Shown here piece by piece: positions 9,391 to 18,053 of a DNA stretch of 43,032 bases. The notes beneath the pieces were generated by a model. It saw only the letters and a program-made list of their open reading frames with translations. It did no database searches and was not told where the DNA came from. This DNA comes from Candidatus Latescibacterota bacterium (lineage in GTDB: Bacteria > Latescibacterota > UBA2968 > UBA8231), in the NCBI GenBank assembly GCA_007571365.1, contig RKRN01000271.1, positions 1 to 43,032 of the forward strand, in the 5' to 3' direction. The position numbers and the translations under genes are program-made. The stretch's first letter is position 1. Every line of letters starts with the position of its first letter.

Positions 9391-9684
9391 ATGAAATCGG
9401 CCCTTGAACTGGCCATGGAAAAGGCCGACGCCGCTGTCGGGGGCGCGGCGGGGATCAAGCTGACGGACGAGCAGAAAGAGGCCATCGACGAGGTGCGCAA
9501 GCTGTATGAGGCCAAGTGGGCCGAACAAGAGATCGCGCTCAAGGGGCAGCTAGAGCAAGCCACGGGTGCGGACCCGCAGGCCCTCGCTGAAGCGCGACGC
9601 CAAGTGCAGGAGCAAATGAGCAAAGTCCGCAACGAGCTTTTTGCCGAGCGCGACGCCAAAATCGAAGCGATTCGCAATCCGTAG
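9391..9684 (+). CDS. Small charged protein of unknown function
   Basis: A 97-residue protein from ATG 9391, preceded by CAGGAGAG. It is almost entirely helical and charged. MKSALELAMEKADAAVG is followed by alternating Lys/Glu-rich stretches (LTDEQKEAIDEVRKLYEAKWAEQEI and the RRQVQEQMSKV segment) that would form coiled coils. No signal peptide, membrane segment or catalytic motif is visible and I do not recognise a family. It sits 16 bases upstream of the S15-type hydrolase, so the two are probably co-transcribed. Confidence 0.7.
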   Translation: MKSALELAMEKADAAVGGAAGIKLTDEQKEAIDEVRKLYEAKWAEQEIALKGQLEQATGADPQALAEARRQVQEQMSKVRNELFAERDAKIEAIRNP

Positions 9685-9700
9685 GGCGAGGCTACCAACC

Positions 9701-11380
9701 ATGCAGCCAAATTACGCAGTCGATATGAGATTGAACGTCAAAACGCCTATGCGGGACGGCGTCGATCTTTCTTCCGACCTCTATCTGCCGCAGGCAGCGG
9801 GTAGGTTTCCGACCGTGTTGATGCGCACTCCGTACGACAACAACGCGCCGCCGATGATCGAAAAGGCCAGGCGGCTGGCCAACAACGGCTATGCCTGCGT
9901 CATCCAAGACGTGCGGGGGCGCTGGGACTCCGACGGCGTACACTACGCGCTGTTCGGCCACGGGCCAGACGGTTTTGATACGCAGGAATGGATTGGCCAG
10001 CAGGCGTGGAGCGACGGCAAGATCGGCATGGCTGGCGGCTCCTACCTCGGCTGGGTGCAGTGGCAGAGTGCGCCGCACCGCAGCCCGTACCTGACGTGCA
10101 TGGCACCAAGGGTCATGTGCGGCGATCTGTACTCGGGCCTCATCCACCCCGGCGGGGCGTTCCAACTCAATGTCGCCCTCACGTGGGGGATGCGGACCAA
10201 TGGCCGCACCGCCCAGAGCATCGAGTACCACAACTGGACGGAGGCCTTCCGCTCGATACCCCTTATCGACATGGATCAACAGGCGGGCCGCACCCTCCAG
10301 TTTTGGCGGGATTGGGTGACGCACGCGGAATACGATTCCTACTGGGACTCGGTCAACGTCGAAAACAAATGGGGCGAAATAGCGGCCCCGGCGCTGATAA
10401 TGGGAGGCTGGTACGACCTCTACTCCCACAACACCTTTGTCAATTTCAACGGTCTAAGGCTGCATGGGCGGACGCCCGCAGCGCGGCAAAGCCAGCTCAT
10501 CGTCGGTCCTTGGCCGCACGCGCTCAGCGTTTCTACCAAGACCGGCGACATCGACTTCGGCGCGAACTCGCTGTACGACTTGGAGGCGTTGGAGTTGCGT
10601 TGGTTTGATTACTGGCTGAAGGGCCTCGACAACGGCATCGTCGGCGAGGCTCCGCTGCGGCTCTTCATCATGGGCGTCAACGAATGGAGAGACGAGCGCG
10701 AATGGCCGCTGGCCAGGACCGACTGGCAAAAGTGGTATCTGCACTCCTGTGGCAACGCCAACACGCTATTGGGCGATGGTCGTCTAGCGCCGGAGAAGCC
10801 AGGCGATGAGCCGGCCGATCTCTTTGTGTACGATCCCGATTTTCCCGTGCAGACCGCCGGCGGCAACAACTGTTGCTCGCCCCACATTGTGCCTTGGGGC
10901 CCCTATGACCAGCGCGATGTGGAGATGAGGTCCGATGTGCTTTGTTACACCAGCGAGCCTTTGGCAGCCGATATTGAGGTGACCGGGCCGATCAAGGTCG
11001 TTCTATACGCGGCTACCGACGGGCTAGATACCGACTGGACCGCCAAGCTGGTGGACGTGTCAACTAGCGGATACGCCAAGAATTTGTGCGATGGCATCGT
11101 CCGGGCGCGCTACCGCGCCGGATTTACCGCCCCCGAGTTACTCCAGCCCAATCAAACGTACCAATACGAGATCGATCTCGCCGTTACCGGCAATGTTTTC
11201 AAGAAGGGACATAGAATCAGGATCGAAGTGTCCTCGTCCAATTTCCCGCGCTTCGACAGAAACCACAACACCGGCAACGACCTCGGCACGGACACACAGA
11301 TGCGCCGCGCACAACAGACGGTGCAACACTCTAGGACGTATCCGTCTCATGTGCTTTTGCCGGTAATTCCGCGCCAGTAG
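9701..11380 (+). CDS. CocE/NonD-family alpha/beta hydrolase (peptidase S15-like)
   Basis: The 559-residue product belongs to the X-Pro dipeptidyl-peptidase / cocaine esterase-like group, which hydrolyses acyl or peptide bonds. The catalytic Ser is Ser114 in GGSYLGW, and Asp239 in GGWYDLYSHN and His273 in VGPWPHALS complete the triad. The N-terminal strand signature MRDGVDLSSDLYLP and the VIQDVRGRWDSDG segment are typical. The C-terminal part (residues ~400-550), with YTSEPLAADIEVTGPIKVVLY and KKGHRIRIEVSSSNFPRFDRN, is the jelly-roll domain of the family. No signal peptide is seen, so it is probably cytoplasmic. ATG 9701 gives the usual start; an upstream in-frame start at 9641 would overlap the preceding gene. 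Confidence 0.9.
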   Translation: MQPNYAVDMRLNVKTPMRDGVDLSSDLYLPQAAGRFPTVLMRTPYDNNAPPMIEKARRLANNGYACVIQDVRGRWDSDGVHYALFGHGPDGFDTQEWIGQQAWSDGKIGMAGGSYLGWVQWQSAPHRSPYLTCMAPRVMCGDLYSGLIHPGGAFQLNVALTWGMRTNGRTAQSIEYHNWTEAFRSIPLIDMDQQAGRTLQFWRDWVTHAEYDSYWDSVNVENKWGEIAAPALIMGGWYDLYSHNTFVNFNGLRLHGRTPAARQSQLIVGPWPHALSVSTKTGDIDFGANSLYDLEALELRWFDYWLKGLDNGIVGEAPLRLFIMGVNEWRDEREWPLARTDWQKWYLHSCGNANTLLGDGRLAPEKPGDEPADLFVYDPDFPVQTAGGNNCCSPHIVPWGPYDQRDVEMRSDVLCYTSEPLAADIEVTGPIKVVLYAATDGLDTDWTAKLVDVSTSGYAKNLCDGIVRARYRAGFTAPELLQPNQTYQYEIDLAVTGNVFKKGHRIRIEVSSSNFPRFDRNHNTGNDLGTDTQMRRAQQTVQHSRTYPSHVLLPVIPRQ

Positions 11381-11421
11381 CTAGGCGATTCTCGAGCCCC
11401 GGCGGCAAACATCGGGGGCAA

Positions 11422-11450
11422 TTGACAGTGCAAATTTTTGGGTCTACTAT
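11422..11450 (+). promoter_or_regulatory. Sigma70-type promoter for the citrate synthase operon
   Basis: TTGACA at 11422-11427 and TACTAT at 11445-11450 are separated by 17 bases, a near-consensus housekeeping promoter. Transcription would begin near 11457, giving a leader of about 78 bases before the citrate synthase ATG. Confidence 0.65.
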
Positions 11451-11483
11451 CTGATAAAAACAGCAAAACAGCACACCTATCGC

Positions 11484-11510
11484 GCTTGGGGCATGCTCAG
11501 TGCCCCTAGC
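11484..11510 (+). promoter_or_regulatory. Hairpin in the citrate synthase leader
   Basis: GCTTGGGGCA at 11484-11493 can pair with TGCCCCTAGC at 11501-11510 (one mismatch) around a 7-base loop. It is not followed by a T-run, so it is not a classical terminator. It ends about 10 bases before the ribosome-binding site ACAGGAGA and could affect mRNA stability or translation. No known riboswitch class is recognised. Confidence 0.4.
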
Positions 11511-11534
11511 GACCAAGTTACAGGAGAACGAAAC

Positions 11535-12818
11535 ATGGCGGAAACGGCCCGTTTGCAGGCTGGCGACCAGATCGTCGAACTGCCCATCGTCGTCGGCAGC
11601 GAGGGCGAAAAGGCGGTCGATATTGCCAAGTTGCGCGCCGAGGCTGGGTATATCGCCCTAGATCCGGGCTACGGCAATACGGGCTCTTGCCAGAGCGATA
11701 TCACCTTTATCGATGGCGATGCGGGCATTTTGCGCTACCGGGGCTACGCAATTGAGGACTTGGCTGAGTACAGCCGCTTCATTGAGGTCGCCTATTTGCT
11801 GATCTGGGGCGAGTTGCCCAATGCTACGCAACTGGCCGAGTTCAGCGCGCTGCTGACCAAGCACCAGATGCTGCGCGAAGGGCTAAAGCAACACTTCAGC
11901 CTCTTCCCGCCCGACTCGCCGCCGATGGCCGTCTTGTCCTCAGTGCTCAACGCCTTGAGTTGCTACCATCCCGAGCTGTTGGAGATTCAGGACGAGGAGA
12001 CCTTCATCGAGGCGGCTGCACGCATCATGTCCAAGGTCCGCACCATTGCCGCCTATTCTTACCGCCAGCAGCAGAGCTTCTACATTGAGTATCCGCATCC
12101 GCACAAAAGGTACGCCGAGAATTTCCTGCACATGATGTTCAGCCAGCCATACGACGAATTTGAGGCGGATCCGGTGCTGGTCGATGCGCTGGATTTGATC
12201 TTCCTCCTCCACGCCGACCACGAGCAGAATTGCAGCACCTCTACGGTGCGGATGGTCGGCAGCAGCGAGGCCAATCTCTTCACTTCGGTGGCCGCCGGCG
12301 TCTCCGCTTTGTGGGGGCCGCTGCACGGCGGAGCCAATGTGGCAGTGGTCAATATGTTGGATAAAATTCGCGCCGAAAACATCTCGGTCGGCGACTACGT
12401 GGCGCAGGTCAAGGACAAGAAGGCTGGAATTCGCTTGATGGGGTTTGGGCATCGGGTGTACAAAAACTTTGACCCGCGCGCCAAGATCATCAAAAAGAGC
12501 TGCGAGAAAGTGTTGGCCAAGCTCCACATCAATGACCCGCTGTTGGACTTGGCTAAAGAGCTGGAAGCCGTAGCACTGAGAGACGAGTACTTCATCCAGC
12601 GCAAGCTCTATCCCAACGTGGATTTCTACAGCGGCGTCATTTTGCGCGCCCTCGGCATTCCCAAGGAGATGTTCACCGTGATCTTCGCCATTGGCCGTAT
12701 GCCGGGCTGGATCGCGCATTGGTACGAGGAGAGCAAGGCCACCAAAATCAGCCGTCCACGCCAGATTTACACCGGCTCAGTGCATCGGACCTATCAGCCA
12801 CTTGCCGAGCGGCCCTAA
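11535..12818 (+). CDS. gltA: Citrate synthase
   Basis: Citrate synthase condenses oxaloacetate and acetyl-CoA as the first step of the TCA cycle. The 427-residue protein has the same length as the E. coli hexameric enzyme. The key residues are His226 and His229 in LLHADHEQNCSTSTVR, His264 in GPLHGGANVAVV, His306 in MGFGHRVYKNFDPRA and Asp363 in NVDFYSGVILRALGIP. The N-terminal beta-rich segment (GYGNTGSCQSDITFIDGDAG) is also typical of the type II enzyme, which is often inhibited by NADH. ATG 11535 follows ACAGGAGAACG. A near-consensus promoter and a leader hairpin lie upstream, and the hibernation factor gene follows 44 bases downstream. Confidence 0.96.
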   Translation: MAETARLQAGDQIVELPIVVGSEGEKAVDIAKLRAEAGYIALDPGYGNTGSCQSDITFIDGDAGILRYRGYAIEDLAEYSRFIEVAYLLIWGELPNATQLAEFSALLTKHQMLREGLKQHFSLFPPDSPPMAVLSSVLNALSCYHPELLEIQDEETFIEAAARIMSKVRTIAAYSYRQQQSFYIEYPHPHKRYAENFLHMMFSQPYDEFEADPVLVDALDLIFLLHADHEQNCSTSTVRMVGSSEANLFTSVAAGVSALWGPLHGGANVAVVNMLDKIRAENISVGDYVAQVKDKKAGIRLMGFGHRVYKNFDPRAKIIKKSCEKVLAKLHINDPLLDLAKELEAVALRDEYFIQRKLYPNVDFYSGVILRALGIPKEMFTVIFAIGRMPGWIAHWYEESKATKISRPRQIYTGSVHRTYQPLAERP

Positions 12819-12862
12819 GTGCGGGCCAGCCCTTAAATTTTGTCAACAGAAAGGATTAGGAG

Positions 12863-13153
12863 ATGCGGCCTAGAATCAGTATGCGCCACGGCAAAATTTC
12901 AGAAGCAACCAAAGCACACATTGCCCATTCTTGTACTAAGCTCGAAAACTACTTCGACCGCATCGTGGATTGCGAAGTAGTTCTCGACAAGGAAAAGCAC
13001 GACGACAAAGTGGAAATTATCGTCAAAGTCCCGCAGCGCACGTTTGCAGCCACCGGAGCAGCGGACAATCTCTACAAGGCCCTCGCCGAAGCCGAGTCCA
13101 AGATCGAGAGCCAGCTCAAAAAGCACCACGACAAGATGGTGTCCCACCATTGA
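12863..13153 (+). CDS. hpf: Ribosome hibernation-promoting factor (short HPF/RaiA type)
   Basis: The 96-residue protein has the beta-alpha-beta-beta-beta-alpha pattern of ribosomal subunit interface proteins: ISMRHGKISEATKAHI, a LENYFDRIVDCEVVLD strand pair, KVEIIVKVPQRTFAATG and a final helix, ALAEAESKIESQLKKHHDK. It has no C-terminal extension, so it is the short form that, with or without RMF, places ribosomes into hibernating dimers. ATG 12863 follows GGATTAGGAG. Its stop codon overlaps the next start codon in a TGATG arrangement, which links its translation to the transhydrogenase genes. Confidence 0.85.
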   Translation: MRPRISMRHGKISEATKAHIAHSCTKLENYFDRIVDCEVVLDKEKHDDKVEIIVKVPQRTFAATGAADNLYKALAEAESKIESQLKKHHDKMVSHH

Positions 13154-14313
13154 TGATCGTTGGCATCGCACGAGAGACCTTCGCCGGTGAGCAGCGGGTC
13201 GCCTTGGTCCCGGAGGCCGTGGCCGGGTTGGCGGCCGGCAACGCGGACATCCTAGTTGAGTCGGGCGCGGGTGCCGCCGCTGGATATGCCGACGCGGCCT
13301 ATGCCGAGCGCGGTGCAGAAATCGCTGCCGACCGCGACGAGGTGTTTGGTCGGGCCGAGGTGGTGCTTCAGGTGCGTACGCTCGGCGCGAACCCGGAGGC
13401 CGGCCGCGCCGACTTAGCCCGAACCCGCGCCGGTCAAGTCCTCATCGGGGCCTCAGACCCATTGACCGCTGGCGCGGAATTGTCGGCGCTGGCCGATGTC
13501 GGCGCGACTTTATTCGCCATGGAATTGATGCCGCGCATTACCCGCGCCCAGAGCATGGATGTGCTCTCGTCTATGGCCACGATCGCCGGCTACAAAGCGG
13601 TGCTCTTGGCTGCTGCGGCCCTGCCGCGCATGTTCCCGCTCTTGATGACAGCTGCTGGCACGTTGACCCCGTCGCGAGTGCTGGTCATTGGTGCCGGGGT
13701 CGCCGGTCTCCAAGCTATTGCCACGGCCCGCCGCCTAGGAGCGGTTATCCGGGCGTACGATGTGCGGCCAGCGGTCAAAGAACAGGTCGAGAGCCTTGGG
13801 GCTGAGTTCGTGGAATTGGACATCGACGCGGGCGACTCCGAGGACGCTGGCGGATATGCGCGGGCGCAGGACGAAGTGTTCTACCGCCGCCAGCGCGAAG
13901 AGCTGGCCAAGGTCGCCGGCCAGAGCGACGTAATTATCGCCACGGCCGCCATACCGGGGCAGCCCGCCCCTTTGTTGATTACGACCGAGGCCGTGCAGAG
14001 CATGGGGGCCGGGTCGGTTATTGTCGATTTGGCCGCTGAGCGCGGGGGCAACTGCGAGCTGACGCGCCCTGGAGAGACGGTCGTCGAGGACGGAGTGCAG
14101 ATCATGGGGCCGCTCAACCTACCGGCGACCGTGCCGCACCACGCCAGCCAAATGTACTCGCACAATATCGCGACCTTTCTCCGCCACTTGGCGGGCGAGG
14201 GGGCGTTGCAATTCGACATGGAAGACGAAATCACGCGCGAGACTCTGGTGTTGCGCGACGGCGAGATCGTCCATCCGCGCATTCGCAAAGGAATTTCACA
14301 GTGGACGTCCTAG
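13153..14313 (+). CDS. pntAA: NAD(P) transhydrogenase alpha subunit, part 1 (NAD(H)-binding domain I)
   Basis: This 386-residue protein is the soluble NAD(H)-binding domain of proton-translocating transhydrogenase, which uses the proton gradient to make NADPH from NADH. It resembles the alanine dehydrogenase/PNT fold: GIARETFAGEQRVALVPEAV at the start, PRITRAQSMDVLSSMATIAGY, the dinucleotide-binding VLVIGAGVAGLQAIATARRLG and the MGPLNLPATVPHHASQMYS loop. ATG 13153 overlaps the preceding stop codon by one base (TGATG). The upstream open frame from 12970 lies inside the hibernation factor gene and is rejected as the start. Domain II of the alpha subunit is a separate gene here, as in Rhodospirillum rubrum. 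Confidence 0.93.
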   Translation: MIVGIARETFAGEQRVALVPEAVAGLAAGNADILVESGAGAAAGYADAAYAERGAEIAADRDEVFGRAEVVLQVRTLGANPEAGRADLARTRAGQVLIGASDPLTAGAELSALADVGATLFAMELMPRITRAQSMDVLSSMATIAGYKAVLLAAAALPRMFPLLMTAAGTLTPSRVLVIGAGVAGLQAIATARRLGAVIRAYDVRPAVKEQVESLGAEFVELDIDAGDSEDAGGYARAQDEVFYRRQREELAKVAGQSDVIIATAAIPGQPAPLLITTEAVQSMGAGSVIVDLAAERGGNCELTRPGETVVEDGVQIMGPLNLPATVPHHASQMYSHNIATFLRHLAGEGALQFDMEDEITRETLVLRDGEIVHPRIRKGISQWTS

Positions 14314-14582
14314 TAGCTGCACTGACGGTATTTGCCCTAGCTGTCTTCGTCGGTTTTGAAATCATCACCAAGATCCCGCCGACCCTGCACACGCCGCTGA
14401 TGTCCGGGTCCAATGCCATCTCCGGCATTACCCTGATCGGCGCCCTGCTCTCGGCCGGCTCCGAGCACTCAGCTTTGGCGACTTATTTGGGGCTGGCGGC
14501 CGTCGTTTTCGCCACCATCAACGTGGTGGGGGGATTCATGGTGACGCACCGCATGTTGGGGATGTTCAGGAGGCGGGACTAG
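14301..14582 (+). CDS. pntAB: NAD(P) transhydrogenase alpha subunit, part 2 (membrane domain)
   Basis: The 93-residue protein has three to four hydrophobic membrane helices and contains the family segment VGFEIITKIPPTLHTPLMSGSNAISGI. This piece forms the membrane domain together with the PntB helices and carries the proton path. It starts with GTG at 14301, overlapping the end of pntAA by 13 bases, and it ends just before pntB (3-base gap). No other protein-coding explanation fits this frame. Confidence 0.92.
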   Translation: MDVLVAALTVFALAVFVGFEIITKIPPTLHTPLMSGSNAISGITLIGALLSAGSEHSALATYLGLAAVVFATINVVGGFMVTHRMLGMFRRRD

Positions 14583-14585
14583 CGC

Positions 14586-15956
14586 ATGAGCGCGACTCTG
14601 ATCAATTTCGCCTACCTAGTCGCCTCGGTCCTTTTCATCTTCGGCCTCAAGGGCCTGACGCATCCGCGCACGGCCGTGCGCGGCAACTTGCTGGGGGCCT
14701 TGGGAATGCTGCTGGCCGTCGTCGCCACCCTGCTGGATCAGCGGATTCTCTCCGGCGAATACATTTTGCTCGGCGTCGTAGTAGGTGCGCTGATTGGCAT
14801 GGTCCTCGCGGTAAAAACGCCCATAACCTCCATGCCCGAATTGGTGGCGGTTTTTAACGGCTTAGGCGGCGGTGCCTCCGCGTTGGTAGCTGGCGCGGCA
14901 CTGCTTGAGGTGCAGGCTCCTTCCCACCAATTCACCGCCGCCACGGCCGCCTCTGGGATCATCGGCGCGGTGACCTTCTGGGGTAGTATCGTGGCCTTCC
15001 TCAAGCTGATGGAGGTGCTCAAGGGGTTGGTGCGGTTTCCCGGCCAGCAGTTTTGCAACGGCGTGTTGGCCCTCGGTAGCGCGGGCTTGGCTGCTTGGCT
15101 GGTGCAGGGCGAGCCGGACGCTTTCTGGGCCATGGTCGGCGTGGCCTCGCTGTTGGGCTTGTTGCTCGTATTGCCGATAGGCGGAGCAGATATGCCGGTA
15201 GTAATTGCCCTACTCAATTCGTGCTCGGGTCTGGCGGCAGCGGCTACCGGCTTTGTGCTCGACAACAATGTGCTGATTATCGCCGGGTCGCTAGTGGGGG
15301 CCTCGGGGCTGATCTTGACGCAGATCATGTGCCGGGCCATGAACCGCTCGCTGGGCAACGTATTCTTCGGCGGCGTCGGTGCCGAGGTCGCAAGCGGAAC
15401 CAGCGACGACGAGGTCTATGCTGGCAAGATCAAGTCGACTTCAGCCGAGGAAGTCGCGCTGCTGTTTGATACGGCCCGGCGCGTGGTGGTAGTCCCCGGC
15501 TACGGCATGGCCGTGGCCCAAGCGCAACACGCCGTGCGGGATTTGGCCAATTTGCTTGAAGAACGCGGCGTCGAAGTCGAATACGCCATCCATCCGGTGG
15601 CCGGCCGGATGCCGGGCCACATGAACGTGCTGTTGGCCGAGGCCGAAGTGCCCTACGACAAGCTAGTGGAGATGGATCGGGTCAACCCGACCTTCCAGCA
15701 GACCGATGTGGCGCTGATTATCGGAGCCAACGACGTGGTCAACCCCCTCGCCCGCGACGCGGATTCCGGGCCGATTGCCGGAATGCCCATCCTCGACGTG
15801 GATCATGCGCGCACCGTGGTCGTGATTAAGCGGAGCCTGAGCCCGGGGTTTGCCGGGTTGCCCAATCCGCTTTTTGCCGCGGAAAATGCACTGATGTTTT
15901 TCGGCAGTGCCAAGGAAGCGGTGTTGGATTTAGTGGCGGCAGTAAAGGGCAACTGA
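14586..15956 (+). CDS. pntB: NAD(P) transhydrogenase beta subunit
   Basis: The 456-residue protein has about eight to nine N-terminal transmembrane helices and a C-terminal NADP(H)-binding domain III. Visible domain III motifs are VVVVPGYGMAVAQAQHA, HPVAGRMPGHMNVLLAEA, the VALIIGANDVVNPLARD segment and the conserved KRSLSPGFAGLPNPLF. The start ATG 14586 follows pntAB by 3 bases. Together with pntAA and pntAB the enzyme is complete. In context it would supply NADPH for glutamate synthase, which lies a few genes away. Confidence 0.95.
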   Translation: MSATLINFAYLVASVLFIFGLKGLTHPRTAVRGNLLGALGMLLAVVATLLDQRILSGEYILLGVVVGALIGMVLAVKTPITSMPELVAVFNGLGGGASALVAGAALLEVQAPSHQFTAATAASGIIGAVTFWGSIVAFLKLMEVLKGLVRFPGQQFCNGVLALGSAGLAAWLVQGEPDAFWAMVGVASLLGLLLVLPIGGADMPVVIALLNSCSGLAAAATGFVLDNNVLIIAGSLVGASGLILTQIMCRAMNRSLGNVFFGGVGAEVASGTSDDEVYAGKIKSTSAEEVALLFDTARRVVVVPGYGMAVAQAQHAVRDLANLLEERGVEVEYAIHPVAGRMPGHMNVLLAEAEVPYDKLVEMDRVNPTFQQTDVALIIGANDVVNPLARDADSGPIAGMPILDVDHARTVVVIKRSLSPGFAGLPNPLFAAENALMFFGSAKEAVLDLVAAVKGN

Positions 15957-15995
15957 CGAGACAGCCCTAGTGCTCAAGCCCACGAGGAACCCATC

Positions 15996-17330
15996 GTGCT
16001 TGACCTCCAGTGCGCCCACACTACGCCAATCCACGAGTTGCGCGCCGGCCTGACGACTTTTGCGACCATGGCCTATATTGTGGCGGTCAACCCGCTGATT
16101 CTCGGCGATGCGGGCATGCCGCGCGAAGCCGTGGCTGCAGCGACCTGCTTGGCGGCAGGTTTGGGCTCCATCCTAATGGGGCTACTGACCAATTATCCGC
16201 TTGCCGTGGCGCCAGGGATGGGCCTCAACGCCTTTTTCGCCTATTCTGTGGTGGGGGGGATGGGGCTTTCTTGGGAGGGCGCGTTGGCGGTGGTCTTCGT
16301 TTCCGGGCTCGTCTTTTTGGTTTTGACCCTTACAGATTTGCGCGAGGCCCTCATCAATGCCATTCCCACCAGTCTCAAGTGCGCCATCAGCGTCGGCGTC
16401 GGGTTTTTTATCGCCCTCGTTGGCTTCAAAAACGCCGGCATCGTGGTCCACAATCCAAGTACCAAGACGCTGGGGTTGGTCAACTTGGGCTATTTCGCCG
16501 ACCCGCAACTAACCCAGCTTTTGCCCTTTGGCGCGTCGCCTACAAGCCTTGGTCTGGCCCTGTTTGGCTTGGTGCTCACAGGCGTCTTAGTGGTGCGCCA
16601 AGTGCCGGGAGCGTTGCTGTTGGGGATTGCAGTCAGTGCGCTGCTGGCCGTGCCGCTGGGCTTAATGCCGCTAGGGGATCGCCCCCTCGTTGGCCTGCCT
16701 ACGGGGCTGGGGCAGACCGCGCTGGCCTTAGATTTTTCCGCCGTCTTTTCCTTTGGCTTAATCTCGGTGATTATCGCCTTTACCTTCGTCGATCTCTTCG
16801 ATACTGCCGGCACCTTGATCGGCGTGTCGAGCAAAGCGGGCCTGCTCGACACCAAGGGGCGGTTGCCCCGCGCTCGACGAGCGTTATTGGCCGACTCGCT
16901 GGCTACCATTTTCGGAGCCTCGGTTGGCACCAGCACGACCACGACCTATGTCGAGAGCGCGGCCGGGGTAGCCGCAGGTGGCCGCAGTGGGCTGACAGCC
17001 CTAGTAGTGGGGATATGCTTCCTATTGGCGTTGTTTCTGGCGCCGCTTTTGAGCTTGATACCGGCCGTAGCGACCGCTCCAGCCCTCGTAATAGTAGGCG
17101 TCTTTATGATGGAGCCGGTCCGGCGCATCGACTTTGGCAACTACTTGGAAGCCATTCCCGCATTTCTCGCCGTGGCGATTATGCCGTGGGCTTTCAGCAT
17201 CGCCGAAGGCATTGCCGCGGGGGTCTTGGCCTATGTCGGGCTGCATCTATTAGGCGGGCGGGGGCGCGAAGTATCGCCCGTGCTCTGGGTACTCGCCGCT
17301 TTGCTTTTGCTGCGCTACTTCTTGGCGTGA
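15996..17330 (+). CDS. NCS2-family purine permease (AzgA type)
   Basis: The 444-residue product is an AzgA-type transporter of adenine, guanine or hypoxanthine in the inner membrane, driven by proton symport. Typical segments are ELRAGLTTFATMAYIVAVNP at the start, APGMGLNAFFAYSV, VDLFDTAGTLIGVS and the FGASVGTSTTTTYVESAAG region near the middle, plus about 12 to 14 hydrophobic helices. It starts with GTG at 15996 after a CACGAGGA ribosome-binding site, 39 bases downstream of pntB, so it may be read through from the transhydrogenase transcript. An overlapping open frame of similar length in another frame is a shadow. Confidence 0.9.
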   Translation: MLDLQCAHTTPIHELRAGLTTFATMAYIVAVNPLILGDAGMPREAVAAATCLAAGLGSILMGLLTNYPLAVAPGMGLNAFFAYSVVGGMGLSWEGALAVVFVSGLVFLVLTLTDLREALINAIPTSLKCAISVGVGFFIALVGFKNAGIVVHNPSTKTLGLVNLGYFADPQLTQLLPFGASPTSLGLALFGLVLTGVLVVRQVPGALLLGIAVSALLAVPLGLMPLGDRPLVGLPTGLGQTALALDFSAVFSFGLISVIIAFTFVDLFDTAGTLIGVSSKAGLLDTKGRLPRARRALLADSLATIFGASVGTSTTTTYVESAAGVAAGGRSGLTALVVGICFLLALFLAPLLSLIPAVATAPALVIVGVFMMEPVRRIDFGNYLEAIPAFLAVAIMPWAFSIAEGIAAGVLAYVGLHLLGGRGREVSPVLWVLAALLLLRYFLA

Positions 17331-17349
17331 TAGCCTGCTAACTGGGTTC

Positions 17350-17372
17350 GCGGGAAGATAGCCGCAATTTTT
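17350..17372 (+). terminator. Weak terminator-like hairpin after the purine permease
   Basis: GCGG and CCGC arms with an 8-base spacer are followed by AATTTTT. The stem is short, so this is a tentative site between the convergent purine permease and regulator genes. Confidence 0.25.
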
Positions 17373-17432
17373 CCCCGGCGCTAGGCATACCCACCCTTGT
17401 TGCGCGTCCAGACCAAGCGGGTCGGCGGGGGC

Positions 17433-18008
17433 CTACTCGACGAAAATAGCGTCGTCGGGCCAAGATTCCACGATGAAACCCGCCTTCGTATTTATCATGG
17501 GCAAATAGTTGTGCAGCCGCCTGATGGGGGCCAACAGGCGAATGGTTTGCAGCTCTTGGATCGAGTCTGCGCCGTGGTTTTTTTGCAGCGAGGGAATGAT
17601 CTTGCCTTGGACGCTTTCGGCCACATCGCTGTCGGACTCGCCTTCGACGACCATCACCAACGCGATGTGCCCATCTACTTCGGCGATATAGCTGTCGCGG
17701 ATTAGCTCGCTGAAGACGTTGGCGACATTGGGTTCGGAGCGAATTTCCTGCACGATCTGGCTGCGGGTGATGCCCAATTGGAACTTGATGGTGAGCATGT
17801 GCTGCGTTGAGAAGCGGCCCGTGCCCTCGGCCTGCATATCGACCGCTGCGTAGTAGAAGAGGATGCTCTCCTGTTCGAGGCGAGTGCGCTTGCGGCTGAC
17901 GGTGCGTACCGGAACGCCAGTCAAAGCGCTGATGCGATTGTCCGAGCAGCGGGGGTTGCGGATGAGGGTGCGGACGATCTGCCGCTCTTGTTCGTCAAAA
18001 TATCTCAT
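17433..18008 (-). CDS. Lrp/AsnC-like transcriptional regulator
   Basis: This 191-residue protein has an N-terminal helix-turn-helix of the AsnC type: DEQERQIVRTLIRNPRCSDN, ISALTGVPVRTVSRKRTRLEQE. The rest, about 140 residues, is longer and more divergent than the usual RAM effector domain. It is divergently transcribed from gltBD across a 179-base AT-rich gap that contains a palindrome overlapping its own putative -10. Lrp-family proteins often control glutamate synthase and sense amino acids, so control of gltBD and autoregulation are reasonable inferences. The ligand is unknown. Confidence 0.75.
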   Translation of the reverse strand: MRYFDEQERQIVRTLIRNPRCSDNRISALTGVPVRTVSRKRTRLEQESILFYYAAVDMQAEGTGRFSTQHMLTIKFQLGITRSQIVQEIRSEPNVANVFSELIRDSYIAEVDGHIALVMVVEGESDSDVAESVQGKIIPSLQKNHGADSIQELQTIRLLAPIRRLHNYLPMINTKAGFIVESWPDDAIFVE

Positions 18009-18053
18009 GGCCTAAATTATCCATTTAAGGGTGAAATTGGCCTAATTTAGGCC
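18009..18053 (+). promoter_or_regulatory. Pair of palindromic sites between the Lrp-like gene and gltB (putative operator)
   Basis: GGCCTAA-T-TTAGGCC at 18039-18053 is an inverted repeat with perfect 7-base arms. A second, degenerate site CCTAAAT-TATCC-ATTTAAGG occupies 18011-18030, with its GGCC starting right at the regulator's start codon. The two centres are about 25 bases apart. Lrp-like proteins bind spaced imperfect palindromes of about this size, so this is the best candidate operator in the window. Confidence 0.55.

Noticed and set aside
16010-17341. 443-codon plus-strand frame overlapping the purine permease
   Set aside because: It reads Arg/Gly/Ala-rich sequence with no membrane helices, while the other frame gives a clear AzgA transporter.
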